Below are positions 25,441-34,981 of a DNA stretch of 64,000 nucleotides, piece by piece. This stretch comes from DATFVA01 sp963745945. Lineage in GTDB: Bacteria; Bacteroidota; Ignavibacteria; Ignavibacteriales; Ignavibacteriaceae. The DNA lies in assembly GCA_963745945.1 (NCBI GenBank), contig CAVUZG010000004.1:1488001-1552000 (forward strand). The letters are read 5' to 3'. The position numbers were made by a program, and so were the translations under genes. Within the stretch, counting starts at the first letter, position 1. Every line of letters starts with the position of its first letter. The notes beneath the pieces are model-generated. The model saw only the letters and a program-made list of their open reading frames with translations. It was not told the origin of the DNA and did not search any database.

Positions 25441-28400
25441 TATCCTGATCAGCAGATGGAATAATAAAATCTGTATCCAACTCATTTTTTATAATTTCCT
25501 TCGAGCTTTTAACAATTTCTACATTTGGTTCGTTTAAATATTTTTCTTTGCCGACTGGAAGCTGAACTCTGAATTGAGTGCCTTTTCCGGGGGCACTGCT
25601 AACAGATATTGTTCCTTTATGCAATTGAAGAAGTTCTTTAACAATTGCCAGCCCTATACCTGTTCCTTCGTATTCTCTTGTTTCGGAACTGTCAACCTGA
25701 TAAAATCGATCAAAAACATGCGCAAGATCTTCCTGTCTGATTCCTATTCCTGTATCTGCAACTAAGATGCTTACATATTCTTTCTGGTTATTTTCAAATG
25801 AAATGCTTAGAGAAATTTTCCCGTTCTCCGGAGTAAATTTGATAGCATTTGAAATCAGGTTATTAAATACTTCTTCAATTTTTTCTCTATCTATATAAAT
25901 ATAAATATCCTCTTCATACCTGTTGAATTCCAGTTTAATATTTTGTCTGTCTGTTAGTGATTCAAAAGCAGAAAGAATTTTACGGAGGAGAGAATTCAGT
26001 TCAGTATATGAAACTTTCATTTTCAGTTCACCAGATTCCAACTTAGATAATTCCAAAAGCCTGTTTATTAATGCCTGTAACTGCCTTGAATTCGATAATG
26101 CTGTTTTAAGTTTTTTTTGAGTAACCGCTTCAGGCGATGAACCAAGCAGATTTTCAATTTGACCCATAATTAAAGTAAGCGGTGTCCTGAATTCGTGAGA
26201 GATATTTGCAAAGAAATTCGATTTAAGTCTGTCCAGTTCTAATAGTTTCCTCGCTTGTTCTTCCAGGGTATCTTTCTGCTTTCGTACCTCATTTGTTCTT
26301 TTATCTACAATCGCTTCCAGTTCAATAGTTCTTTTTTCAAGAATGCGAATACGAAGATTAACAGCCCACCAAATACCGGAAATCAACAATAATGACAAAA
26401 GAAGAGTTGCCCAGACTGATTTATACCATGGTGTGGGAATATCAAAAGTAATAGATGTTTCATTACTTAATTCACCAAGTATGTCCATTGCCTGAACTTT
26501 AAATTTATAAGTTCCGGATGACAGGTTTGTATATTCTTTCCTGGTTTCGTAATTCCAGTCAGACCATTGGGAATCAAATCCTTCAAGTAGAAAACGGTAT
26601 TTACTGCTTCCTTCTTTAAAATATGATGAGGAGGAATAATTAAATTCAATGGAATTAAGTCCGGCAAATAGTTTCCATACTTTCCCTGGCTTCTGAAGAT
26701 CAGCAGGTTTAAAACCACCCGCATAAATAATTGAGTCTCCGTTTACATTTACTGATCTGATAACCGCTATAAAATTCTGCTTCGGCTGATAATTTACCGC
26801 CTGTCTGATGTTAAATCTGTATAATTTTTCTCCCTGTGTAATCCACAAAAGATTTTTATTAAAATGGTCGGGAAATAATTTATGAGGTGAAAAAGTAGGA
26901 ATGTTTTCAAGAATCAATTTAAGCTGGGGAAATGATTCCCATTTGTAACCTTTTTTATCAAAAACAATTCTGCCGATTTCCGGATTATTTTTTTTGCTGC
27001 CTGCAATCCAGACATTTCCACTTATATCTTTTTTAATATCTGTTACGTGGAAATCACCTAAAAAATGCCTGCCAAAAACAGAATCAGGGTAGAAACTATT
27101 TTTATCTTTATCAAAACTCATCAACCCGTTTGCAGTTCCGAAGATCATTTTACCTCTGAAAGTAATGAAGGGAAATTGCTTTCCGGGTAAAACATTGGTG
27201 TACCGGGAAATGGTATAAGATGCGTTGCTTCCCGCGTTGTTTGTAGTAATTTTTAAAATGCCTTTGTTATAAGATGAAAGCCATAGAGTTCCATCCCGGT
27301 CTTCTTCAATCTGAGTAATTATTTCTGAAACACCGGGAATTTTTCCTCCGTCGGTCCATTCACCGTTAACAAAAAGCAATTTTGCAAGACCATCATGTAA
27401 TCCGACATAAATTACATTTGGATTAACTTTTGATTTACAAAATGAATAAGCAAATCTCCACTCAGTATTTATCCGAGTCGCTTTATTATTTTCAATATTA
27501 AAAACGCCATGAGTAGTTGCAACCAGTTGATGATCATCAAGGTTCAGGATTTCCCACGATTCCGAATTGATTCCGTTAATAAGTCTGAACACCGAATTGA
27601 TTTTATTATCACTTAAATTTGATGAACAATAAACACCGTTAGGAGTAGATAAATATAAAGTCCCGTTATGTTCGTTAACGGAAAATATTACTCCATCTAT
27701 TCCAAACCTTGAATCAATCAGTGAAATTGGAGAAGGGTAAATAATCCTGGCTATACCATTGTTCAGACCCAGCCATAGAATTCCTGAATTATCAGGATAA
27801 ACAAACCAGATTGTGTTATCACTTAAGCCGTTTTTTTTATTTATTACCTGAAGAAGTTTCCCGCTGCTATTAATTAAAATTAATCCCCCCGTTTGTGTTC
27901 CGAACGCATAAATATTATTTGCTAAAACCGCCCCCCGAAAGTAGAGTTTATTTTTTTGCACATAATCATCTGCTTCAGTAATAAATTTTGTGAAATGTTT
28001 TCCGTTATAAATGAAGAATCCGTTTTCCCCTGTTCCAATTAAGATTTTTCCTTCCTCAGATTTATTTTTCCCCGCTGCAGAAAAATCCAGCATATCATAA
28101 ATTGTTTCATTAGCAAATTGCTCTCCTCCCGCAGCAACTTTAAGTGAATCTGCTTCAAGAGAGAGTATACCAATCCCGGTTTCAGGGATATAGTATTTAT
28201 CCTTAACTAAAAAGGCAGGATTAAATATTGTTTTCGCTTTCCAGGATTTAAGATTGATCCTGTTTTTTCCTTTTAGCGATGCGACAGGATCTTTGAGAAG
28301 AAAGAGATGTGATGTACTCTGAAAAAAGATTCCTCTGCCGGAAGGCCAAATGCTCCAGATATCTCCGAATTCTTTTTCATTTTCGGGGAGTAAAGAAATT

Positions 28401-28783
28401 AATGAGGTGTACTCCATTTTTCCTGTAGAATCTGGCGACAGGTAACCAAATTCATCAATACCTCCGACATAAATAATCCCGTCCTCATCAATAGCAAGTG
28501 TACGCACAACTTCATTTTTTATTTCGATAATACGCCAGGAAACACCATCGTATTCAAGAACTCCGCCGGTGTTTGCGAAATACATTATTCCGCGTTTATC
28601 CTTTACAATAGCCCAGTTCTGAGGAGTTGCGTTGTAATCTGATGTTAAATAGTTTTTTATTAAAGGAAGTCCTACAATTTCCTGTTTGGAAAATATATCA
28701 TCCTGAGATTGAGTAAATATAACCTGGGGTGATAAAATGAGGATTAATAGAATTGGTAAAAATATTTTTAGTCTTAAAGACAA
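25433..28783 (-). CDS. Propeller-type sensor histidine kinase (Reg_prop, Y_Y_Y, HisKA)
   Basis: An 1116-residue inner-membrane sensor. Signal/anchor MSLRLKIFLPILLILILS, then about 650 residues of two-component-regulator propeller repeats (IIYVGGIDEFGYLSP, GILWLGLNNGIARI, GTLWLSSYNKGILKI), a Y_Y_Y domain (SGTYKFKVQAMDILGELSN), a membrane helix near 775-797 (WATLLLSLLLISGIWWAV), HisKA with NISHEFRTPL (His near 857), and HATPase_c with NLISNAIKFT, DTGIGI and GTGIGLAIV. In Bacteroidota such sensors bind glycans or breakdown products outside and control nearby uptake genes. Here the partner AraC-type regulator is separate and overlaps the 3' end. Neighbouring secreted-protein genes are candidate targets (inference). 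Confidence 0.92.
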   Translation of the reverse strand: MSLRLKIFLPILLILILSPQVIFTQSQDDIFSKQEIVGLPLIKNYLTSDYNATPQNWAIVKDKRGIMYFANTGGVLEYDGVSWRIIEIKNEVVRTLAIDEDGIIYVGGIDEFGYLSPDSTGKMEYTSLISLLPENEKEFGDIWSIWPSGRGIFFQSTSHLFLLKDPVASLKGKNRINLKSWKAKTIFNPAFLVKDKYYIPETGIGILSLEADSLKVAAGGEQFANETIYDMLDFSAAGKNKSEEGKILIGTGENGFFIYNGKHFTKFITEADDYVQKNKLYFRGAVLANNIYAFGTQTGGLILINSSGKLLQVINKKNGLSDNTIWFVYPDNSGILWLGLNNGIARIIYPSPISLIDSRFGIDGVIFSVNEHNGTLYLSTPNGVYCSSNLSDNKINSVFRLINGINSESWEILNLDDHQLVATTHGVFNIENNKATRINTEWRFAYSFCKSKVNPNVIYVGLHDGLAKLLFVNGEWTDGGKIPGVSEIITQIEEDRDGTLWLSSYNKGILKITTNNAGSNASYTISRYTNVLPGKQFPFITFRGKMIFGTANGLMSFDKDKNSFYPDSVFGRHFLGDFHVTDIKKDISGNVWIAGSKKNNPEIGRIVFDKKGYKWESFPQLKLILENIPTFSPHKLFPDHFNKNLLWITQGEKLYRFNIRQAVNYQPKQNFIAVIRSVNVNGDSIIYAGGFKPADLQKPGKVWKLFAGLNSIEFNYSSSSYFKEGSSKYRFLLEGFDSQWSDWNYETRKEYTNLSSGTYKFKVQAMDILGELSNETSITFDIPTPWYKSVWATLLLSLLLISGIWWAVNLRIRILEKRTIELEAIVDKRTNEVRKQKDTLEEQARKLLELDRLKSNFFANISHEFRTPLTLIMGQIENLLGSSPEAVTQKKLKTALSNSRQLQALINRLLELSKLESGELKMKVSYTELNSLLRKILSAFESLTDRQNIKLEFNRYEEDIYIYIDREKIEEVFNNLISNAIKFTPENGKISLSISFENNQKEYVSILVADTGIGIRQEDLAHVFDRFYQVDSSETREYEGTGIGLAIVKELLQLHKGTISVSSAPGKGTQFRVQLPVGKEKYLNEPNVEIVKSSKEIIKNELDTDFIIPSADQDNE

Positions 28784-29066
28784 TTCAGTTCCCCGGAATT
28801 TTTTGCATTAATAACCGGATTAACTATGATACCTGGATAAACAGTAGTACAAAGATTTTTATGATAATAATTTAACGAAAGAAATAATTATAACGTATAG
28901 CAATATTAATAATTACTGAAAAAGCATGCCCCAAAATATATTAAACGCTACTAACGGCTTTTTGAGTGTTCTTACTTTTTGTAAAGAATTTATTCTTCCC
29001 GGATTTCTTAAAAGTTCGTGAACAAATCTTAATTGAAGAAATTTAGATTTGAAAATATTTTTTTAT

Positions 29067-30777
29067 TTAATTTCGCTGACTTTTTTTCTTTTTAGATCTT
29101 GGTTTTCTGTCATCAAATCGTTTTCTATCTCTGCCGTCCCTGCCGGATGGCTTATTTCCGCTTCTTTTTTTGGATGCTATTTCAACTGCAATATCCCTTT
29201 TCTTAAACTTTTTGCCTGTAAATGATTGCAGAATTTTATCTGTAAAATTTTTATCTGCTTCAAAAAATGAAAAGTTTTTCAGAATTTCAATATCACCAAT
29301 TTCAATATTATTTATCCCGGTGAATTCATTTATCAACCCCATAAGAATCGCCGGTTTAAGATCATCGGTTCCGCCAAGATTTATAAAAAAGCGTGTAAAT
29401 TGTCCCGATTTGCTTCTTCCCCTGTCTCTTCCGGATGATGTTTCAAGTTCAGGAGTATTTTTATAATATTCTAAAAACCGGTTAAACTCAAGTGAAACAA
29501 ACTTCTTAATTAATTCTTCACGGTCAAGCCATTCGAGCTTTTTATAAATTGAAGGCAGATATGAAGTAATCTGAGTGTTATCCACTTCAACTTTTTCCAT
29601 CCTGTCTATTAAATGAAAAAGTTGTTTCTCACAAATTTCACTTCCACTGGGTATGGGAAGATGATTAAATTTTTTCCCTATCTGATCTTCAATAAGCTGA
29701 AGTCTGATTTTTTCTTTCATATTGGAAATTACAATTGATGTACCTTTCCGTCCTGCCCGTCCTGTTCTTCCGCTGCGGTGTGTATAAAGTTCTGATTCAT
29801 CTGGAAGACTGTAATTAATTATATGAGTCAGGTTATCAACATCCAAACCCCTTGCAGCTACATCTGTGGCAACAAGAAGACTTAAATTTTTATTCCTGAA
29901 CTTATTCATTACTACGGTGCGCTGCTGTTGTGAAAGGTCACCGTGCAGAGATTCAGCGTTGTATCCGTCTTTTACTAAAAGATCAGCAACCTCCTGAGTT
30001 TCCCTACGGGTTCTGCAAAAAATTATTCCATATATCTCGGGAAAGAAATCAGCAATTCTTTTTAAGTGCAAGGTATCTGTCGCGGGCATGAACCATATAA
30101 CAAATATGTGTAACATCATCGGAACCAGTATTTCTCTTTCCAATTGCAATCTCAGTAGGGTTACGCATATACCTGTTGGCAATTTTTTTTATTTCGTTAG
30201 ACATCGTCGCTGAAAAGAGTAACGTATTTTTTTCTTTTGGAGTTACAGCGAGAATCGATTCAAGTTCCTCCCGAAATCCCATATTCAACATTTCGTCCGC
30301 TTCATCAAGTACAACAGTTTTGATTTTTTTCAGGTCGATAACTTTCCTGTTTATAAGATCGAGAAGTCTGCCCGGGGTAGCTGATATAATATGAGCGCCA
30401 TCCCTGATCATTTTAATCTGTTTCTCTATACTCGATCCGCCGAACACGGCTCCAATTCGTATAGAAGGTTTATACTTCGCATAATCAACCAGGTCATCTG
30501 CTATCTGCAGGCAAAGCTCTCTTGTGGGCGATAGAATTAAATGCTGTGTGTATCTTTTTGCAGAATCAGTTTTTTGAATAAGCGGAAGACCGAATGCCGC
30601 AGTTTTTCCTGTACCCGTATGAGCTAACGCAAGCACGTCTTCAGAATTTTCCTTAATTAAAAGGGGAATAACTTTTTCCTGAACCGGCATTGTTGTCTCA
30701 AATCCTAATTCTTCAACAGCACGAATAATGTTTTCTTCAATGCCAATTTCCCTGAATGTTAACATTTTATCTTTCAA
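29067..30777 (-). pseudogene. DEAD-box RNA helicase with DbpA-type RNA-binding domain, one frameshift
   Basis: Two overlapping frames (30777-30049 and 30182-29067) form one DEAD-box helicase of about 569 residues. Helicase domain 1 has AHTGTGKTAAFGLP, SPTRELCLQ, VLDEADEMLNMGF and SATMS; domain 2 has IIFCRTRRETQEVADLL, LLVATDVAARGLD and HRSGRTGRAGRKG. The C-terminal segment (FTRFFINLGGTDDLKPAILM ... KKRDIAVEIA) is a DbpA-like RNA-binding domain, followed by a basic tail. The join is at CTTAAAAAGAATTGC near 30058: five As where four keep the frame (LALKRIADFF). The rest is fully conserved, so the protein is probably functional and the break an error. Expected role: ribosome assembly or cold adaptation. 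Confidence 0.88.
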
Positions 30778-31028
30778 ATTTTTATTAATAATTTTTCTTT
30801 AAACGAAAGAGTTATTCTCTCAATCATTATAACTTTTTTTGATTTTTTATTTTCTTAGAGAAGTAATTCAGGCAAGAATAATTTGCTGATTCAGGCCGGT
30901 TTAATTCTCTTCCGTGTTGGAAAAGAGATATGATTTTTATATTAACTCTTCTATTAAAAATAACGCCGTAAAAATACTAAAATCTTTGATCAATTCCTTT
31001 TTAATATTTTGGACTAATCAGGATTGTG

Positions 31029-32069
31029 TTAAAAAGAAGCTTTGTTCATTTTGATATAAATCCGCTTCATTTGTCTGAAACTTACCAGTTTTTTCTGGTT
31101 TTCATCCCACAAACTTAAAAGCATGCTTTTAAAACTTGTACGGATCGTAAGTACTTTTGCTGTACTTTGAAAATCCGGATTTTCCTTATGGCATTTTTCA
31201 AGTAAATAATTGGGAATTCTGGGACTTAAGTGATGAATATGATGAAACCCGATATTGCCTGTAAACCATTGTAATACCTTAGGAAGTTTATAATATGAAC
31301 TTCCGTTAAGAGCCGCATCTGCATAATCCCAGTTCTCATCATGTGTCCAATAAGTATCTTCAAATTGATGCTGAATGAAGAATAGCCAGGCACCGGTTGA
31401 AGAAGTAATCATTGTAATAGGAAGCTGAATAAGTAAGAATGCTTTCAGTCCCACCAGCCAGATCATTGTACCCATCAAAACTGCAATTGCCAGACTGGTC
31501 ATATAAACACTTAACTGGTAAGTCTTTAATTTTTCCGATCGGTGAGAAGGAAAACGGTATATAAATAAAAACAGGACAGTTGGGATAACAATAAATAATA
31601 AGAGTGGATTCCTGTAAAGACGGTATTTCAATTTTCCCCATCTCGACAGTTGCAAATACTCTTTTACTGTCATAGTATAAATATCTCCCACCCCGCGATG
31701 TTCGAGATTACCTGCACTTGCATGGTGAATAGCGTGACTTTTCCTCCAATAGTGATATGGAGTTAAAGTGAAAATGCTGCAGAATAAACCGCTTAAATCG
31801 TTAGCCCGTCTTGATTTGAAAAATGAACCGTGCCCGCAGTCATGCTGAATAATAAATATTCTTACAATAAAACCAGAAGCAGGAAATGCAAGCAGAAGTG
31901 TTATCCAGTAACTGTAATCGAGCGCATACAACATAAGCAGCCATATCAGGATAAAAGGTATAAACGAGTTAAATAACTGCCAGATGCTTTTCCCTGTTTG
32001 AGACTTTTGATATTTAGATACAAGTGTTTTCCACACCTGCGGTTTTGAAATTGAATTGGCCACACTCAT
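31029..32069 (-). CDS. Membrane fatty acid desaturase
   Basis: A 346-residue integral membrane acyl-lipid desaturase. The three histidine boxes that bind the diiron centre are present: HDCGHGS (about residue 77), HAIHHA (about 113) and GFHHIHHLSP (about 273). Four hydrophobic stretches flank them (FIPFILIWLLMLYALDY, YWITLLLAFPASGFIV, LLLFIVIPTVLFLFIYRF, LAIAVLMGTMIWLVGL). It introduces double bonds into membrane fatty acids with O2, so some oxygen exposure is expected despite the hydrogenase. It lies next to the RNA helicase gene, which would fit a cold-response pairing, but this is only suggestive. Confidence 0.92.
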   Translation of the reverse strand: MSVANSISKPQVWKTLVSKYQKSQTGKSIWQLFNSFIPFILIWLLMLYALDYSYWITLLLAFPASGFIVRIFIIQHDCGHGSFFKSRRANDLSGLFCSIFTLTPYHYWRKSHAIHHASAGNLEHRGVGDIYTMTVKEYLQLSRWGKLKYRLYRNPLLLFIVIPTVLFLFIYRFPSHRSEKLKTYQLSVYMTSLAIAVLMGTMIWLVGLKAFLLIQLPITMITSSTGAWLFFIQHQFEDTYWTHDENWDYADAALNGSSYYKLPKVLQWFTGNIGFHHIHHLSPRIPNYLLEKCHKENPDFQSTAKVLTIRTSFKSMLLSLWDENQKKLVSFRQMKRIYIKMNKASF

Positions 32070-32342
32070 CTATAGATCTGACTTCCGCGAATAATAATTA
32101 ATGATTATAGTATAAAATACAAAAAAATAGTTCAGATATTTATACCAAAACAATGGACAGATAAAACAGGAATAAGAATCAAACAATTAGCTGTTATAAG
32201 GTGATAAAATTATACCCCCTGAATGTGATTGTCTTACCAGGTAATTTTCAATAAATTTCATTCTATCAAAAATATTTTGGGATACCACATAGATCTTTTA
32301 TTACTGTAAACAAATTATAATTTAAGTTTCCGGCATTACAAA

Positions 32343-34697
32343 ATGAAGTTTACAGTATTTCTTCTTCTCATTACATCGTTCAGCCTGTTCGCCCAGGAAG
32401 AAACCGCAACATTATCCGGTTATGTTACAAATGATAAAAATTCTTTAGCATTAAATGATGTTAATGTAATAATCAACGGATTATCAATTGGAACAACAAC
32501 AGACAGCAGCGGGTATTATTCTATTAAAATTCCCACAGGTAAAAACAAAATTACTTTTAGTTGTATAGGCTATGAAAGTGTTTCAAAAGAAATAAATATT
32601 TCAGGTTCATCTCATCAGCTTAAGCTGGATATTGTTTTAACCCCGAAAATCTATCAGACAAATGAAGTAAGCGTCCGTGGAAATAAAATTGTAAAACCTA
32701 TTTCGCTGCAGGAGATAAAAGAAAAAGATCTCACAACAATGCCTAACCTTTATTCGGATGTTATACGGGGAGTAAAAATTCTTGCCGGTGTAACTTCTAA
32801 CAATGAACTTACTAATGCATACAATGTAAGGGGCGGGAACTTTGATGAAAATCTGATTTACTTAAACGGATATGAAATCTACCGCCCGTTTTTATTACAG
32901 CAGGGAGTTGAAGAAAGCCAGTCAATAGTAAACCAGAATATGGTTAGCGATATTCGTTTTTATAACGGGGCTTTCCCTGCAAACTTTGATGATAAGATGT
33001 CATCTGTACTTGAAATTAATTACAAAAATAATTTTGACTCTACATTTAACGGGAATGTTAATATTGATATGCTGAATACCGGGGTGACACTAAACAAACG
33101 ATTCGGCAAATTAAATCTTTCTACGGGTTTCAGATATGCTAATCCTGCTTTATTTGCAAATGTGCTTCAAACCAGCGGTAAATACAGACCTTATTTTGTT
33201 GACTTCCAATTAATATCGTCGTATGATTTTTCAGAAAATTCTGCTCTTGAATTGTTCCTTTTAAAAGCATATAACAAATTCGATCTGACTCCAAGTAACT
33301 GGGAAGGACAATTCCAACTGAGCAGAACCGACATACGGCAGGTTACACTGGAATATAGCGGAAATCAATTTTATAAATTTAACAGGGGAATCGCAGGACT
33401 AAGATATTTTACTAAACCTACTGATAATACAGGGTTCGATTTATCTTTTGCATATTACTCCAACAAAGAGGAAGAGAATAAAAATCTTTCTAACGATGTT
33501 TATTATTCCGAAGATGCCTACAATCCTGGTGATAACAGGCAATATTTAAAAACAGCTTACACTTTTTCAAATAATAATCTTTTAGTTAATACATACGAAT
33601 TTAAATCGGATTTATCATATGTATTAAATAACCATAATTTTGCGGGGGGAATAAAAGTTAAACTCTCAAAAATGAATAATAACCTGGATGAATCCACTTA
33701 TGAAGTGGGAACAGATTCAGTATTGAATGCACCCTACTCAGCAAAATTAAATCAGAATATGAATTTCAATTCTGTTTCCGGATACATTGAGGACAATATT
33801 TATTTTAATGAAAAACTTCAGTCAGAACTAGGAGTAAGAGTACTTAAATATTATTATAATAATCAAACTCTGGTAAGCCCGCGAATAAATATTAATTATA
33901 ATCTCAACGATAAAAATAAATTGAACTTAGGATGGGGCTTCTACTATCAGCCGCCGTATTTTTATGAACTCCGGGATAAAGATCTATCCACACTAAAACC
34001 TCTGCTTGCTCAGAAAGCTGTTCATTATGTTCTGAGCTGGGAAAATAAACTTAACAAAACTTCTAAATGCTTACAGAAGTCTATTATAAAAGATTAACAA
34101 ACCTGATTCCGTATTATGTTGATCAGTTAAAGCTGTATATATTCCGACAGAAATAATTTTGACGGATATGCATTCGGAGTAGATCTTCAATACCGTGGTG
34201 AATTGGTTAAAGGAATTACGAGCTGGATTGGTTATAGTTATCTTGATACAAAGGAAAGAAACCTGACTAATAACACCGGTTACAAAAGAAGACTTCTCGA
34301 TCAGACACATACAATCAGAATATATTTGCAGGATGGTGCACAAAGACATAAAAATTTTCAATCGCATGTTGTTTTTATATTCGGCTCAGGATTTTTATTT
34401 CATCCTCAGAAAACAGTAACTGATCCGTCGACCGGAGTAAACACTATAGCAATTGATTATGACAGAGTCGGTACATTTCCATTTTATTTCAGGGTTGATA
34501 TGGGATTGACTTTTGAATTCAATCTAGGTGCAAATAATATGTTGACTATTTCTCCCGAGGTTTATAATATATTTAATCAATATAATATTGCCTCTTATTC
34601 TTATTACCATGTTTTACCCGAAACAAAGCAGCCAGTTCCAATTCCCAATATATACTCAAAAAGATTTTTTAATGTTGGTTTGAGCTTGGGATTTTGA
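32343..34697 (+). pseudogene. TonB-dependent outer-membrane receptor, two compensating frameshifts
   Basis: Signal peptide (MKFTVFLLLITSFSLFAQ), carboxypeptidase-regulatory-like domain (ATLSGYVTNDKNSLALNDVN, to about residue 105), plug domain (TNAYNVRGGNFDENLIYLNG, SDIRFYNGAFPANFDDK) and a barrel. The main frame stops at 34095-34097. One missing A near 34067 (TCTAAATGC) would give MLTEVYYKRLTNLIPYYVDQ, and one extra base near 34138 returns to the original frame (SDRNNFDGYAFGVDLQYRG), which runs to the stop at 34695-34697 with a barrel end NVGLSLGF. About 784 residues if restored. Ligand unknown; no SusD-like partner follows, arguing against a classical glycan uptake pair. Confidence 0.87.
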
Positions 34698-34981
34698 ATA
34701 GGTAAGTTGATAAAATCTGAACTATTTTAGCTTTAAATTACTTGAATCGAGGGGATTGGAAGCAGAGAATTACACCAATTACAAGTACATTTTTCATTTA
34801 CAAGCATATAAGTGGATTCTTCCTTTGATTCTGTTAAATTACAATTTTTTAAAAAACAGCCTGTTTCTTAAAATTAACCATAATTCTTTTTTATGCGCCC
34901 TCCCCCATTGATATTCCTTTTTAGGTATCATTATTGCTACAATAAACATAATTTCTGATAAAAATTATTGATGGAACAGGT

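Noticed and set aside
30049..30070. Programmed ribosomal frameshift in the helicase gene at CTTAAAAAG
   Set aside because: The needed shift is +1, not -1, the heptamer does not follow the slippery X-XXY-YYZ rule in frame, and no downstream stem is obvious; an extra A is simpler.
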